In this document: positions 1-8,709 of the stretch, one piece after another
Numbering within the stretch: the stretch's first letter is position 1
How the letters are laid out: each line of letters begins with the position of its first letter
From: an uncultured Alphaproteobacteria bacterium
Lineage (GTDB): Bacteria; Pseudomonadota; Alphaproteobacteria; RF32; CAG-239
NCBI GenBank assembly: GCA_934270475.1
Contig: CAKQPS010000001.1
Span: 248,001 to 312,000 of the forward strand
Reading direction: 5' to 3'
Length of the DNA stretch: 64,000 bases
The notes under the pieces: generated by a model
Told to the model about the DNA's origin: nothing
Seen by the model: the letters and a program-made list of their open reading frames with translations, nothing else
The model's database searches: none
Made by a program: the position numbers and the translations under genes

Positions 1-197
1 CAGTCACAATGATGCGGCTCGGTGTCTATGACCAAATTTTCAAAAGCGGAATCTTTCAAATACGAATATTTCCAAGCTTCGGTTTTAGCGTTAGGCAGTC
101 CGGCTTTTTCAAAAGCAAGCAGTCCTTTTTCCCTCAGACCGGCAAGCCACGGCATATCCTCGCCCCAAAGCTCAATATTTTGCTGTGTTAAACTCAT
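1..197 (-). CDS. sufD: SufD, N-terminal part (cut by window edge)
   Basis: This is the start of a minus-strand gene that runs off the left edge; about 65 residues are visible. Its ATG lies immediately after the sufC stop. The visible part contains EAWKYSYLKD, matching the conserved EAW+YTxL stretch near the N-terminus of SufD. SufD partners SufB and SufC in the SufBCD scaffold that builds Fe-S clusters in the cytosol. The call rests on this motif plus the sufB-sufC-sufD order; most of the protein cannot be seen. Confidence 0.85.
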   Translation of the reverse strand, partial: MSLTQQNIELWGEDMPWLAGLREKGLLAFEKAGLPNAKTEAWKYSYLKDSAFENLVIDTEPHHCD

Positions 198-956
198 TTA
201 TGCCGCCTTTATAAATTGAGTGTAGCCGTTATTTTCAATTTCTTGCGCCAAAGACATATCGCCGGAGCAGATAATGTGACCGTCGGCGTAAACATGCACA
301 TAATCAGGCTGCAAATAGGTTAAAAGCTTAACATGGTGAGTGATGACCAAAAGGGAAGTATCATTGGTGCGCAGGTGGTTGACGCTTTCTGCCACAATTT
401 TTATGGCGTCAACGTCAAGTCCGGAATCCGTTTCATCAAGAATAGCTAAAGCCGGTTCCAGCAAGCTCATCTGCAAAGCTTCCAAGCGCTTTTTTTCACC
501 GCCGGAAAAGCCGACGTTCATTTCACGCTTCAGCATTTCGCCGCTGATGTTCAGTTCTTTGGCTTTGCTGCGTAATAATTTCAAAAATTCGGCGGCGTCA
601 AGTTCGGGCAAATTCATAGCTTTGCGTTTGGCGTTTACCGCATGTTTCAAAAAGCTGCTGCAGCTGACGCCGGAAATAGCCACCGGTGCCTGCATGCTCA
701 AAAACAAACCGAGCCAAGCGCGTTCTTCCGGTTTTAAGGCAAGCAAATCTTGTCCTTTAAATTCAGCGCTGCCGGAAGTTACTTCATAATCAGGCTTGCC
801 GGCTAAAACGTAAGACAGAGTGGATTTACCGGCGCCGTTCGGTCCCATCAGCGCATGAACTTCGCCTTTGTTAATGGTGAGGTTCAAGCCTTTGATGATT
901 TCTTTTTCCGGCACGCGGGCGCATAAATTTTTAACTTCTAGCAATTTTTCTGACAT
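198..956 (-). CDS. sufC: SufC, Fe-S assembly ATPase
   Basis: This 252-aa ABC-type ATPase energises the SufBCD Fe-S scaffold in the cytosol and has no membrane segments. Walker A GPNGAGKST is at residues 38-46. The signature FSGGEKKR lies near residue 150 and is followed by Walker B LAILDETDSGLD; the DETDSGLD variant is typical of SufC. Length matches the family. It sits 11 bp after sufB and directly before sufD, so the three are surely one operon. The ATG at 956 has an AAGGAT ribosome site. Very sure. Confidence 0.97.
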   Translation of the reverse strand: MSEKLLEVKNLCARVPEKEIIKGLNLTINKGEVHALMGPNGAGKSTLSYVLAGKPDYEVTSGSAEFKGQDLLALKPEERAWLGLFLSMQAPVAISGVSCSSFLKHAVNAKRKAMNLPELDAAEFLKLLRSKAKELNISGEMLKREMNVGFSGGEKKRLEALQMSLLEPALAILDETDSGLDVDAIKIVAESVNHLRTNDTSLLVITHHVKLLTYLQPDYVHVYADGHIICSGDMSLAQEIENNGYTQFIKAA

Positions 957-967
957 GATAAAATCCT

Positions 968-2455
968 TTATCCTACGCCTCCTTCAAGGCTGATGTTTAT
1001 AAGTTTAGCCGCCTCAATGGCAAATTCCATCGGCAGGTGCTGCATAACTTCTTTGCAAAAACCGTTCACAATGAGCCCAATGGCTTCTTCTTCGCTAATT
1101 CCGCGCTGCTGGCAGTAAAACAGCTGCTCATCGCTGATTTTTGAAGTGGTTGCCTCGTGTTCCAACACAGCAGATTTGTTGCGGTTTGTAATATACGGCA
1201 CAGTGTGGGAGCCGCAGGTGGAGCCAATCAGCAGGCTGTCGCATTGCGAATAGTTGCGGGCGTTGTCGGCGTTTTTGCTTACTGCTACTAAGCCGCGGTA
1301 AGTTTGATTAGAATAGCCGGCGGAAATGCCCTTGGATATAATTTTAGAGGTGGTGTTTTTACCGATATGAATCATTTTGGTTCCGGTGTCTGCCTGCTGG
1401 CGGTTGTTGGTAATGGCGACCGAATAAAACTCGCCGGAAGAATTATCGCCTTCCAGCACGCAGGACGGATATTTCCAAGTTACTGCCGAACCGGTTTCTA
1501 CCTGCGTCCAAGAGATTTTAGCATTGCGTCCGCGGCAGGCTGCCCGTTTGGTTACAAAGTTATAAACGCCGCCTTTGCCGTCTTTATCCCCCGGATACCA
1601 GTTCTGTACGGTGGAATATTTGACTTCGGCGTTGTTCAAAACCACAATTTCCACAATTGCGGCATGGAGCTGGTTTTCATCGCGCTGCGGAGCGGTGCAG
1701 CCTTCCAAATAGGAAACATAGCTGTCGTCTTCGGCAATTATCAGCGTGCGTTCAAACTGACCAGTGTTTTTAGCGTTTATGCGGAAATAGGTGGAAAGTT
1801 CCATCGGGCAGGTTACGCCTTTAGGAATATAAACAAACGAACCATCGGTAAACACTGCCGAATTTAAGCAGGCAAAAAAGTTATCGGTATACGGCACAAC
1901 CGAGCCTAGATATTTTTGCACTAAATCGGGGTGTTCTTTCACCGCTTCGGAAATGGAACAGAATATAATGCCTTTTTCTGCCAAGCGCGCGCGGTAGGTG
2001 GTGGCAACTGAAACGCTGTCAAACACAGCGTCCACAGCCACTCCGGATAAAACTTCTTGTTCTTTAAGAGGAATGCCCAAGCGGTTATAGGTATCGAGCA
2101 GATTTTTATCCACTTCGTCTAAACTCTTGGGTTTGGCTTTTTGCACCGGAGCAGCGTAGTAGCTTAAATTTTGGTAGTCAATTTTATCATATACCAGCTT
2201 AGCCCAGCTTGGTTCTTTCATCGTCAGCCAATGGCTATAGGCTTTTAAGCGGCGTTCCAGCAGCCAATCCGGCTCGCCTTTTTTTGCCGAAATCAGGCGG
2301 ATAATATCCTCATTCAAGCCTTTCGGCGCGGTATCTGCGGCAATATCCGTGGTAAAGCCGTATTTATATTTGTTGCCGCTAAAGTCTTCTATTTCCGGTT
2401 TTTCTGCCAATTTAAACCAATCCTCTGTTTCTGTTTTATAAAACTGACGCATCAT
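968..2455 (-). CDS. sufB: SufB, Fe-S scaffold protein
   Basis: About 495 aa. SufB is the core scaffold on which SufS-derived sulfur and iron are assembled into [Fe-S] clusters. Conserved stretches visible include KGVTCPMELSTYFRIN, the SYLEGCTAP motif and the C-terminal ATTSKISDEQLFYCQQRG. The reading frame is open to 2479, but the codon there is TTG; the first ATG is at 2455, with a second at 2452, so the ATG is preferred. It is first in the suf operon. No IscR/SufR-type regulator gene precedes it here; the upstream neighbour is divergent. Its promoter should lie in the AT-rich gap at 2456-2542, but I could not single one out. Confidence 0.96.
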   Translation of the reverse strand: MMRQFYKTETEDWFKLAEKPEIEDFSGNKYKYGFTTDIAADTAPKGLNEDIIRLISAKKGEPDWLLERRLKAYSHWLTMKEPSWAKLVYDKIDYQNLSYYAAPVQKAKPKSLDEVDKNLLDTYNRLGIPLKEQEVLSGVAVDAVFDSVSVATTYRARLAEKGIIFCSISEAVKEHPDLVQKYLGSVVPYTDNFFACLNSAVFTDGSFVYIPKGVTCPMELSTYFRINAKNTGQFERTLIIAEDDSYVSYLEGCTAPQRDENQLHAAIVEIVVLNNAEVKYSTVQNWYPGDKDGKGGVYNFVTKRAACRGRNAKISWTQVETGSAVTWKYPSCVLEGDNSSGEFYSVAITNNRQQADTGTKMIHIGKNTTSKIISKGISAGYSNQTYRGLVAVSKNADNARNYSQCDSLLIGSTCGSHTVPYITNRNKSAVLEHEATTSKISDEQLFYCQQRGISEEEAIGLIVNGFCKEVMQHLPMEFAIEAAKLINISLEGGVG

Positions 2456-2542
2456 ACGCAAAACCTGCAAAAAAATCAATAGTTGTTTACTTAATATTTA
2501 TTTATTTGCGTTAAACAAGTAGGTAGTGGAAAAGGAATAGAA

Positions 2543-3547
2543 ATGATTTACGGACTTTTAGGGCTGATTATTGCTTTGGTATTGTATGTGGTTTTACTGC
2601 ATTTTAAACTGCACGAAATGAAAGAGCTTGTGCAGGAAAGCAATATTTTGGCAACATCAGAAAATTCTCAGACGCAGCAAACTTATTATTTGAAATTCAA
2701 TGTCGATAAAGATATGAAAATCACTCAGGTTAACGGCGATACTTTGCAATACGGCGGATTTAGCCGCGAAAATTTGATAGGACAGAGTGTGCTGGGGACT
2801 TTGCTGAAAGATGTTCCGGCAAATCGAGAAATGCTGGAAGAAAATTTCCGGCAGCTGAAAAAAAGAAAACGCATTATTTCTTCGGAACAGGTGTTGCAAA
2901 AAGCCGACGGTACGAAAATTCCAGTGCTGCTGCGCGCCCGTCCGATTTTAAACGAATTGCTGCATTGCCGCGGCATCAGCTTTTGGGGACGTCCGCTGAA
3001 ACAGCAGCTTAATTTGGAAAAGCAGCTGAAACAAGTACAGGAACAAGACCAGCTTATCGGCGATATCCTGAATGCCGAAAGTTTTTATAAATATTTGGAC
3101 GAACGCGTAAAAATCTGTAATCGCTATAATCGTCCGTTGCTGCTGATTGTGGTAGAACTGGCAGATATATATAATTTTATCAATAAAGGATTCAGCTTTG
3201 AAACCGGTGATAAAATGCTTCGGCTGGCGGCTGATGCCTGTATAGAATGTACCGGCAAAGATGTAAAAATCGGCAGGTTTGAACATACAAAATTCGGTAT
3301 GATACTGGAGCAGTTTGATGATGATAAAATCGGCGAGCTCACGCAAATTTTGTGGGAAAAAATAATCGGAAATATCCGCAAATTGAACGTGGATAAAGTG
3401 AATGCCAGCATGATTAGCATTTATTACGCCCGCCGGAAAAATAACGATGAGGCGGAGAATATGCTTTCCCGTACCCGTAAATATTTGAGCAACAGTTTGG
3501 CAATTCACCGCTACGGAATTGGAACAAGAGACAAAAAGCAAGGTTAG
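2543..3547 (+). CDS. Membrane-anchored PAS / degenerate GGDEF protein
   Basis: This 334-aa protein has an N-terminal membrane segment (residues about 3-22). A PAS-like domain follows at about 50-150, with a typical YGGFSRENLIGQ stretch, then a GGDEF-like fold at about 170-320. The expected GG[DE]EF active loop is replaced by GRFEHTKFG, so diguanylate cyclase activity is unlikely; it may bind nucleotide or act as a scaffold. It lies 14 bp before the NlpD-like lipoprotein gene and is probably cotranscribed with it and yajC-secDF. The ribosome site AAAAGGAATAG is good. The fold assignment is by pattern only. Confidence 0.6.
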   Translation: MIYGLLGLIIALVLYVVLLHFKLHEMKELVQESNILATSENSQTQQTYYLKFNVDKDMKITQVNGDTLQYGGFSRENLIGQSVLGTLLKDVPANREMLEENFRQLKKRKRIISSEQVLQKADGTKIPVLLRARPILNELLHCRGISFWGRPLKQQLNLEKQLKQVQEQDQLIGDILNAESFYKYLDERVKICNRYNRPLLLIVVELADIYNFINKGFSFETGDKMLRLAADACIECTGKDVKIGRFEHTKFGMILEQFDDDKIGELTQILWEKIIGNIRKLNVDKVNASMISIYYARRKNNDEAENMLSRTRKYLSNSLAIHRYGIGTRDKKQG

Positions 3548-3561
3548 AGGAGCGCTGATTA

Positions 3562-4458
3562 GTGAAAAAAATTTTATACATAGCCTTGCTTATATTCAGT
3601 TTGAGCGGATGCGCCGGACGCGGCTGGATTTGGAACGGTTGGGGTTCGTCAAACTCTATTGTTGTGCAGCGGGGCGATACGCTCTACAGCATTTCCCGCC
3701 GATACGGCGTTCCGTTGAAAGAATTGATTAACGCCAACAGCCTGCACGCTCCGTATACTTTGCATGTGGGACAGGTTTTGAGTCTGCCGGCAAAGCAATA
3801 TCACACGGTGCAGAGAGGAGATACTTTATATAGCATAGCTCGGCAGTATAATGTAGATGTGACCTCTTTAAGCAGAGTGAATAATTTGCAAACTCCGTAT
3901 TCTTTAAATGTGGGCGACAAATTGGCGCTGCCGGCATCGGTAGGTAGTGTTCCGACAAGTTCATATGCTGCGGCGCAAAAATCTTCTGCCGAAACTAATA
4001 CATATTCCAGTTCGGTTCAAACCGCGTATACGCCGGTGAAATCTGCACCGATAACCGACAGTTACGTGGCGCCGAAAGCTCGAAAAACAAAATTTGACTG
4101 GCCGGTTAAGGGAACAATTATTTCCGGTTACGGTAATTTAGGCAGCGGACGCAAAAATGACGGAATCAATATTAAAGCGGCGCTGGGAACCAATGTTAAA
4201 GCGGCAGATGCCGGAACGGTGGCGTATGCAGGCAACGAGCTTAAAGGTTTTGGCAATTTGATTTTGATAAAACATAATGATGGCTGGATAACGGCATATG
4301 CACATAATGACCGTTTGTTTGTTAAAAAAGGGCAAAAGGTATCGCGCGGCGAAAAAATTTCCACCGTCGGCAGCACTGGCAGCGTTACTACTCCGCAGCT
4401 GCATTTTGAGGTGCGTTCCGGCAAAAAATCCGTTAATCCGCGTCCATACCTTCCCTAA
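3562..4458 (+). CDS. nlpD: NlpD-like LysM/LytM lipoprotein
   Basis: This 298-aa protein starts at GTG behind an AGAGGAG ribosome site. The signal peptide ends in the lipobox LSGC (Cys17). Two LysM peptidoglycan-binding repeats (about 33-76 and 79-123) are followed by a LytM/M23 domain (about 195-298). The zinc-binding HxxxD of active M23 enzymes is replaced by NDGIN, while YAHND and LHFEVR remain. This matches NlpD-type activators, which switch on cell-wall amidases rather than cut themselves. A LysM/M23 lipoprotein just before yajC-secDF is the usual alphaproteobacterial order. The symbol is by similarity of architecture. Confidence 0.85.
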   Translation: MKKILYIALLIFSLSGCAGRGWIWNGWGSSNSIVVQRGDTLYSISRRYGVPLKELINANSLHAPYTLHVGQVLSLPAKQYHTVQRGDTLYSIARQYNVDVTSLSRVNNLQTPYSLNVGDKLALPASVGSVPTSSYAAAQKSSAETNTYSSSVQTAYTPVKSAPITDSYVAPKARKTKFDWPVKGTIISGYGNLGSGRKNDGINIKAALGTNVKAADAGTVAYAGNELKGFGNLILIKHNDGWITAYAHNDRLFVKKGQKVSRGEKISTVGSTGSVTTPQLHFEVRSGKKSVNPRPYLP

Positions 4459-4554
4459 AAGTTAAAAATTCCGTTAATAACTTGAAATTTTAGTTTTTTA
4501 TCACAATAATTTGATGTAAAACTGTGGCATAAAATTATGTGAAAGGAGACAAAA

Positions 4555-4920
4555 ATGCTGATTAGTGATGCTTTTGCCGCGGCAGGCAATGCCGGAATGC
4601 AAAGCGGTTCTATGGCTGTAACATTAACACAGCTTGGTTTAATCTTGGTTATTTTCTACTTTTTCCTCATTCGTCCGCAAACCAAAAAAATTAAGGAGCA
4701 TGCGGCAATGGCGGAAAATTTGAAAGTCGGCGATAAAGTGCTGACCGGCGGCGGTATTTATGGTAAAGTTACCAAACTTAACGGTGCAGAAGTTACTGTG
4801 GAAATTGCCGGCGGCGTTAATGTGGTGGTGGAACGCATGACTATTAACGGCGTGGTTGTTCCAGAAACAAAACAGGCTGAAACCAAGCCTGCTAAAACAA
4901 AAACTAAAAAAACAAAATAA
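4555..4920 (+). CDS. yajC: YajC, preprotein translocase subunit
   Basis: This 121-aa inner-membrane protein has one transmembrane segment at about 22-45, ending in FYFFLIRPQTKK, the hallmark of YajC. It forms the SecDF-YajC complex that assists SecYEG during protein export. The C-terminus is a Lys-rich tail built from repeated KTK-type units, longer than the compact E. coli protein. The GAAAGGAGAC ribosome site is strong. Only 12 bp separate it from secD, so they are cotranscribed. Confidence 0.93.
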   Translation: MLISDAFAAAGNAGMQSGSMAVTLTQLGLILVIFYFFLIRPQTKKIKEHAAMAENLKVGDKVLTGGGIYGKVTKLNGAEVTVEIAGGVNVVVERMTINGVVVPETKQAETKPAKTKTKKTK

Positions 4921-4932
4921 AAGGAAGAACAG

Positions 4933-6483
4933 ATGTATAAGTTATCTCTGCAAAGAATTTTAATTATCATCGGTATCTGTCTGGTCGGTGTGTTTTTTGC
5001 GATTCCGAATATTCTACCGAATCAGCAAAATCTGCCGAAATGGTGGCAGCCGATTAGTTTGGGATTGGATTTGCAAGGCGGTTCAAGTTTGCTTTTGCAA
5101 GTTAAAATGGATGACGTGCTGAAAGATAAAATGAGCACTTTGGAGGATTCAGTCCGCCAATCTTTGCGCGAACATAAAATCCGTTATCAGGATTTGAAGT
5201 CTTCTGACAAAGGCGTGTTTGTAAAAATTTCTGATTATGCAGCCCGCGACAAGGCTAAAGAAGCTTTCCGCAAGCTTGACGAAGGTTTGGTTGTTACTGA
5301 TGACGCCAATGGCGAAGGTTTGGTTACAATCGCTTATACCGAACAGGCTATTACCGCTTTGAAATATCAGGTAATTGACCAATCTATTGGTATTGTACGC
5401 CGCCGTATTGACGAACTCGGCACAAAAGAGCCTAGCATTCAGGGACAGGGCACCGACCGTATTTTGGTACAGCTGCCAGGGGTGCAGAATCCGGAAAGCG
5501 TAAAAATTTTGCTGGGTAAAACAGCTAAAATGTCTTTCCATTTGGTAGACGAAACAACCAGCGTTGCTCAGGCTAAACGCGGTAAAATCAGCAAGACTTC
5601 CCGCGTGATGAACGGTTCGGAAGGCGAGCAGTATGTGGTTATCAAAAAGCCGGTTGTCGGCGGTGAAAACTTGACTGATGCCAGAGTTTCTTTCTCGGAC
5701 GGCATGCCAGTGGTAAGCTTCCGTTTCAATACTTTGGGCGGTCGCAAATTCGGTGAAGTAACCAGCAGCCATGTCGGCGAAAGGTTGGCTATTGTTTTGG
5801 ATAACGAAGTTATTTCTGCTCCGAATATTCAAGGTCCTATCACAGGTGGCAGCGGTATTATTACCGGTAACTTTACAACAAAATCTGCTAATGATTTGGC
5901 TTTGCTGCTGCGTTCAGGCGCTTTGCCGGCACCATTGGAAGTGATGGAAGAAAGAACTGTCGGCGCCGGTTTGGGGGCAGATTCCATTCATGACGGCGTG
6001 ATTGCCTCAATTGTCGGCTTGATTGCAGTGGTTGTATTTATGGTTATGGCATACGGTTTGTTCGGCGTTATGGTTGATATTACCGTTTTGCTGAACATTG
6101 TTTTGATGCTGGGCATTATGAGCTTTATCGGCACAACTTTAACATTGCCTGGTATTGCCGGTATTATCTTGACCATGGGTATGGCTGTTGACGCAAACAT
6201 TCTTATTTTTGAACGTATGCGCGAAGAAGTAAACAAAGGTCGTTCTATTCGTGATGCTATTACTTTGGGCTTTACCGAAGCATATCGCACCATTATTGAC
6301 TCTAACCTGACAACCGTTGTTGCCGGTTTGGTGCTGTTTTATTTCGGCAGCGGTCCGGTCAGAGGTTTTGCCGTAACTTTGATTATTGGTATCATTACCT
6401 CTATGTTTACATCGGTGACCGTAAGCCGTTTGCTGGTTGAAGCCTGGATGGCTAAATTTAAACCGACTAAACTGCCACTCTAA
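4933..6483 (+). CDS. secD: SecD, protein export membrane protein
   Basis: This 516-aa subunit of the SecDF proton-driven motor pulls exported proteins across the inner membrane. An N-terminal transmembrane helix (about 7-25) is followed by the motif LGLDLQGGSSLLLQV. A large periplasmic region carries VRRRIDELGTKEP, and five transmembrane helices follow from about 350. The TM4 region contains MAVDANILIFERMREE, the conserved D-x-N/RE signature. Length is at the short end for SecD but complete. It is in one operon with yajC and secF. Confidence 0.97.
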   Translation: MYKLSLQRILIIIGICLVGVFFAIPNILPNQQNLPKWWQPISLGLDLQGGSSLLLQVKMDDVLKDKMSTLEDSVRQSLREHKIRYQDLKSSDKGVFVKISDYAARDKAKEAFRKLDEGLVVTDDANGEGLVTIAYTEQAITALKYQVIDQSIGIVRRRIDELGTKEPSIQGQGTDRILVQLPGVQNPESVKILLGKTAKMSFHLVDETTSVAQAKRGKISKTSRVMNGSEGEQYVVIKKPVVGGENLTDARVSFSDGMPVVSFRFNTLGGRKFGEVTSSHVGERLAIVLDNEVISAPNIQGPITGGSGIITGNFTTKSANDLALLLRSGALPAPLEVMEERTVGAGLGADSIHDGVIASIVGLIAVVVFMVMAYGLFGVMVDITVLLNIVLMLGIMSFIGTTLTLPGIAGIILTMGMAVDANILIFERMREEVNKGRSIRDAITLGFTEAYRTIIDSNLTTVVAGLVLFYFGSGPVRGFAVTLIIGIITSMFTSVTVSRLLVEAWMAKFKPTKLPL

Positions 6484-6501
6484 GATATAAGGATAATAAA
6501 A

Positions 6502-7440
6502 ATGAAAATATTTAGTTGGATTATCAAAGATACAAGCATTGATTTTTTAGGCTACCGCAAACTGGCGTATGCGCTTTCAGCATTGCTGCTTGTTGTTTCA
6601 ATCGTCAGCGTTGCTGTGCGCGGTTTTAACTATGGTATTGACTTTTCCGGCGGCGTACTGATTGAAGTAAAAAGCAAAAGCGGTTCGGTTGATGTGGACA
6701 GCGTTCGCCGCAAGTTAGACACTTTGAAACTGGACGAGCTGAATCTGCAATCATTTGGCGATGCTCAAGATGAGCTGATGATTAGAGCTCAGGCGAACAA
6801 TGCCGATGAAGAAAGCCAGCGTATTGCTGTTAAGCAAATTAAAGAAATGCTGGATAATGACTTTACTTTTGAAAGAATCGAATCGGTTGGCCCGCAAGTC
6901 GGCGATGAATTGAAACTTTCCGGCGTGCTGGCGTCAATATTCGCTATGCTGGCAATCAGTATGTATATCTGGTTCCGCTTTGAATGGAAATTTGCGGTCG
7001 GTGCTTTGATCGGCTTGTTCCATGACCTGCTGATTACAGTTGGTTTGGTTTCTATTTTCCATTTGGATTTCAGCTTAACCACCATTGCCGCTATTTTGAC
7101 TTTGGCTGGTTATTCAGTGAATGATACGGTGGTAACCTATGACCGTGTACGTGAAAACCTGCAAAAATATAAGAAAATGCCGCAATATGATTTGTTGAAC
7201 AAGAGTATTAACGACATTTTCTCCCGCACGATTTTGACCGGCGTAACCACATTTTTAGCCTCTTTGGCTTTGCTGGTGTTCGGCGGTGATGCTTTGCGCA
7301 GTTTTGCATTTGTTATTACCACAGGTATCATTATCGGTACATTTTCATCAATCTTTATCTGCGTGCCTGTAATCAATATGTTTGATTTGCGCGCAACGCC
7401 TGATGAAAAAGATATAAATCCGTTTGGCAATGTGCAATAG
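6502..7440 (+). CDS. secF: SecF, protein export membrane protein
   Basis: This 312-aa partner of SecD has six expected membrane helices. The periplasmic motif GIDFSGGVLIEV is at about 50. The TM4 motif YSVNDTVVTYDRVREN, the SecF counterpart of the SecD D-x-N signature, is near residues 203-218. It follows secD after 18 bp and closes the yajC-secD-secF operon. A strong hairpin terminator follows at once. Confidence 0.97.
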   Translation: MKIFSWIIKDTSIDFLGYRKLAYALSALLLVVSIVSVAVRGFNYGIDFSGGVLIEVKSKSGSVDVDSVRRKLDTLKLDELNLQSFGDAQDELMIRAQANNADEESQRIAVKQIKEMLDNDFTFERIESVGPQVGDELKLSGVLASIFAMLAISMYIWFRFEWKFAVGALIGLFHDLLITVGLVSIFHLDFSLTTIAAILTLAGYSVNDTVVTYDRVRENLQKYKKMPQYDLLNKSINDIFSRTILTGVTTFLASLALLVFGGDALRSFAFVITTGIIIGTFSSIFICVPVINMFDLRATPDEKDINPFGNVQ

Positions 7441-7456
7441 CTGCATAGGTTCAGCA

Positions 7457-7489
7457 AAAAAGGCAGTCTGAAGAAGAGGCTGCCTTTTT
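7457..7489. terminator. Bidirectional terminator between secF and ackA
   Basis: A 10-bp perfect stem (AAAAAGGCAG / CTGCCTTTTT) with a 13-nt loop lies between two convergent genes. The T-run on each strand suits termination of secF from the left and ackA from the right. Confidence 0.85.
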
Positions 7490-7510
7490 ATTTTGCTGAT
7501 TGCAGAAGTT

Positions 7511-8698
7511 TTATTTATGCAATGCCAAACGCATAGTGTCGCGGGCAATAACTAATTCTTCATCGGTGGGGATAACAAAAACTTTGACTTTTGAATCCGG
7601 TGTGGAAATCATAATTTCTGTCGCGTGCTTTTTGTTATTTTCATAGTCCGGCTTAATACCCAAATAAGACAGATGTTCCATAACCAATTGACGGATAATA
7701 ACGCCGTGCTCGCCGACGCCTGCCGTAAATACAATGGCGTCAACGCCTCCCAATACGGCAATGTAAGCGCCGATGTATTTCAGCAAAGCGTGAACATAAG
7801 TTTTGGTGGCAAGAATGCATTTTTCATTGCCGCTTAAATAGCCAGCTTCAATGTCGCGATTGTCAGAATAGCCGCACAAAGCCAGCATACCGCTTTGCTT
7901 GTTCATCATTTCATTGACTTCATGAGCGCTTAAACCGTCTTTCTTTTCAATATAGAGCGGAATATAAGGGTCAATATCGCCGCAGCGAGTGCCCATAATT
8001 GTACCGGCAAGAGGAGTAAATCCCATAGATGTATCAACGCAAACACCGTTGTCAATGGCGGAGATAGAAGCACCGTTGCCCATGTGGCAGGTGATGATTT
8101 TGCCTTTTTTGCCAATCAGCTCGGCACAGCGTTCGGAAACGTATTTGTGAGAAGTGCCGTGAAAGCCGTAGCGGCGGATTTTGTTGCGCACATATTGGTC
8201 TTCGGGCAAAGCATAACGATAGGCTTCAGGCGGCATGGTCTGATGGAATGAAGTGTCGAACACCGCTACTTGCGGAATGTTTGGCAAAGCAGCCTTAACA
8301 GCTTTAATACCCAAAACGTGGGCCGGATTGTGCAATGGTGCCAAATCCGACAAATCAGCGATTTGTTCAATTACTTTATCGGTAATCAAAACCGAACCTT
8401 TGAAGATATCGCCGCCCTGCACAATGCGGTGACCGACAGCGCTAAGCTCTTCCAAATTTTTTAAAGCGCCGTTCAGCAGGCATTTCAGCACATCTTTAAT
8501 GGCTTCAGCGTGGGTAGGCATACTTATCAGCTCTTCTTTTTTGTCAGCGCCGGTATGCTGATATTTTAGAATGGAATTAGCTTGTCCGATGCGTTCGGCA
8601 ATACCTTTGGAAACAACATTATAATTTCCGTTATCAACGTTATAGAGCTGAAATTTAAGAGAAGAGGAACCGCAGTTTATAACTAAAATTTTTTCCAT
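7511..8698 (-). CDS. ackA: Acetate kinase
   Basis: This 395-aa cytosolic enzyme converts acetyl phosphate plus ADP to acetate plus ATP, and the reverse. The N-terminal phosphate-binding motif VINCGSSSLKFQLY, the acetate/Mg-site stretch FDTSFHQTMP, GFHGTSHKYV and the C-terminal FTAGVGEH are all intact. Length is normal for AckA. It follows pta by 11 bp on the same strand, so Pta-AckA form one substrate-level phosphorylation operon; this suggests overflow or fermentative acetate metabolism. An AAGGATTAAGCT ribosome site precedes the ATG. Confidence 0.97.
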   Translation of the reverse strand: MEKILVINCGSSSLKFQLYNVDNGNYNVVSKGIAERIGQANSILKYQHTGADKKEELISMPTHAEAIKDVLKCLLNGALKNLEELSAVGHRIVQGGDIFKGSVLITDKVIEQIADLSDLAPLHNPAHVLGIKAVKAALPNIPQVAVFDTSFHQTMPPEAYRYALPEDQYVRNKIRRYGFHGTSHKYVSERCAELIGKKGKIITCHMGNGASISAIDNGVCVDTSMGFTPLAGTIMGTRCGDIDPYIPLYIEKKDGLSAHEVNEMMNKQSGMLALCGYSDNRDIEAGYLSGNEKCILATKTYVHALLKYIGAYIAVLGGVDAIVFTAGVGEHGVIIRQLVMEHLSYLGIKPDYENNKKHATEIMISTPDSKVKVFVIPTDEELVIARDTMRLALHK

Positions 8699-8709
8699 AG
8701 CTTAATCCT

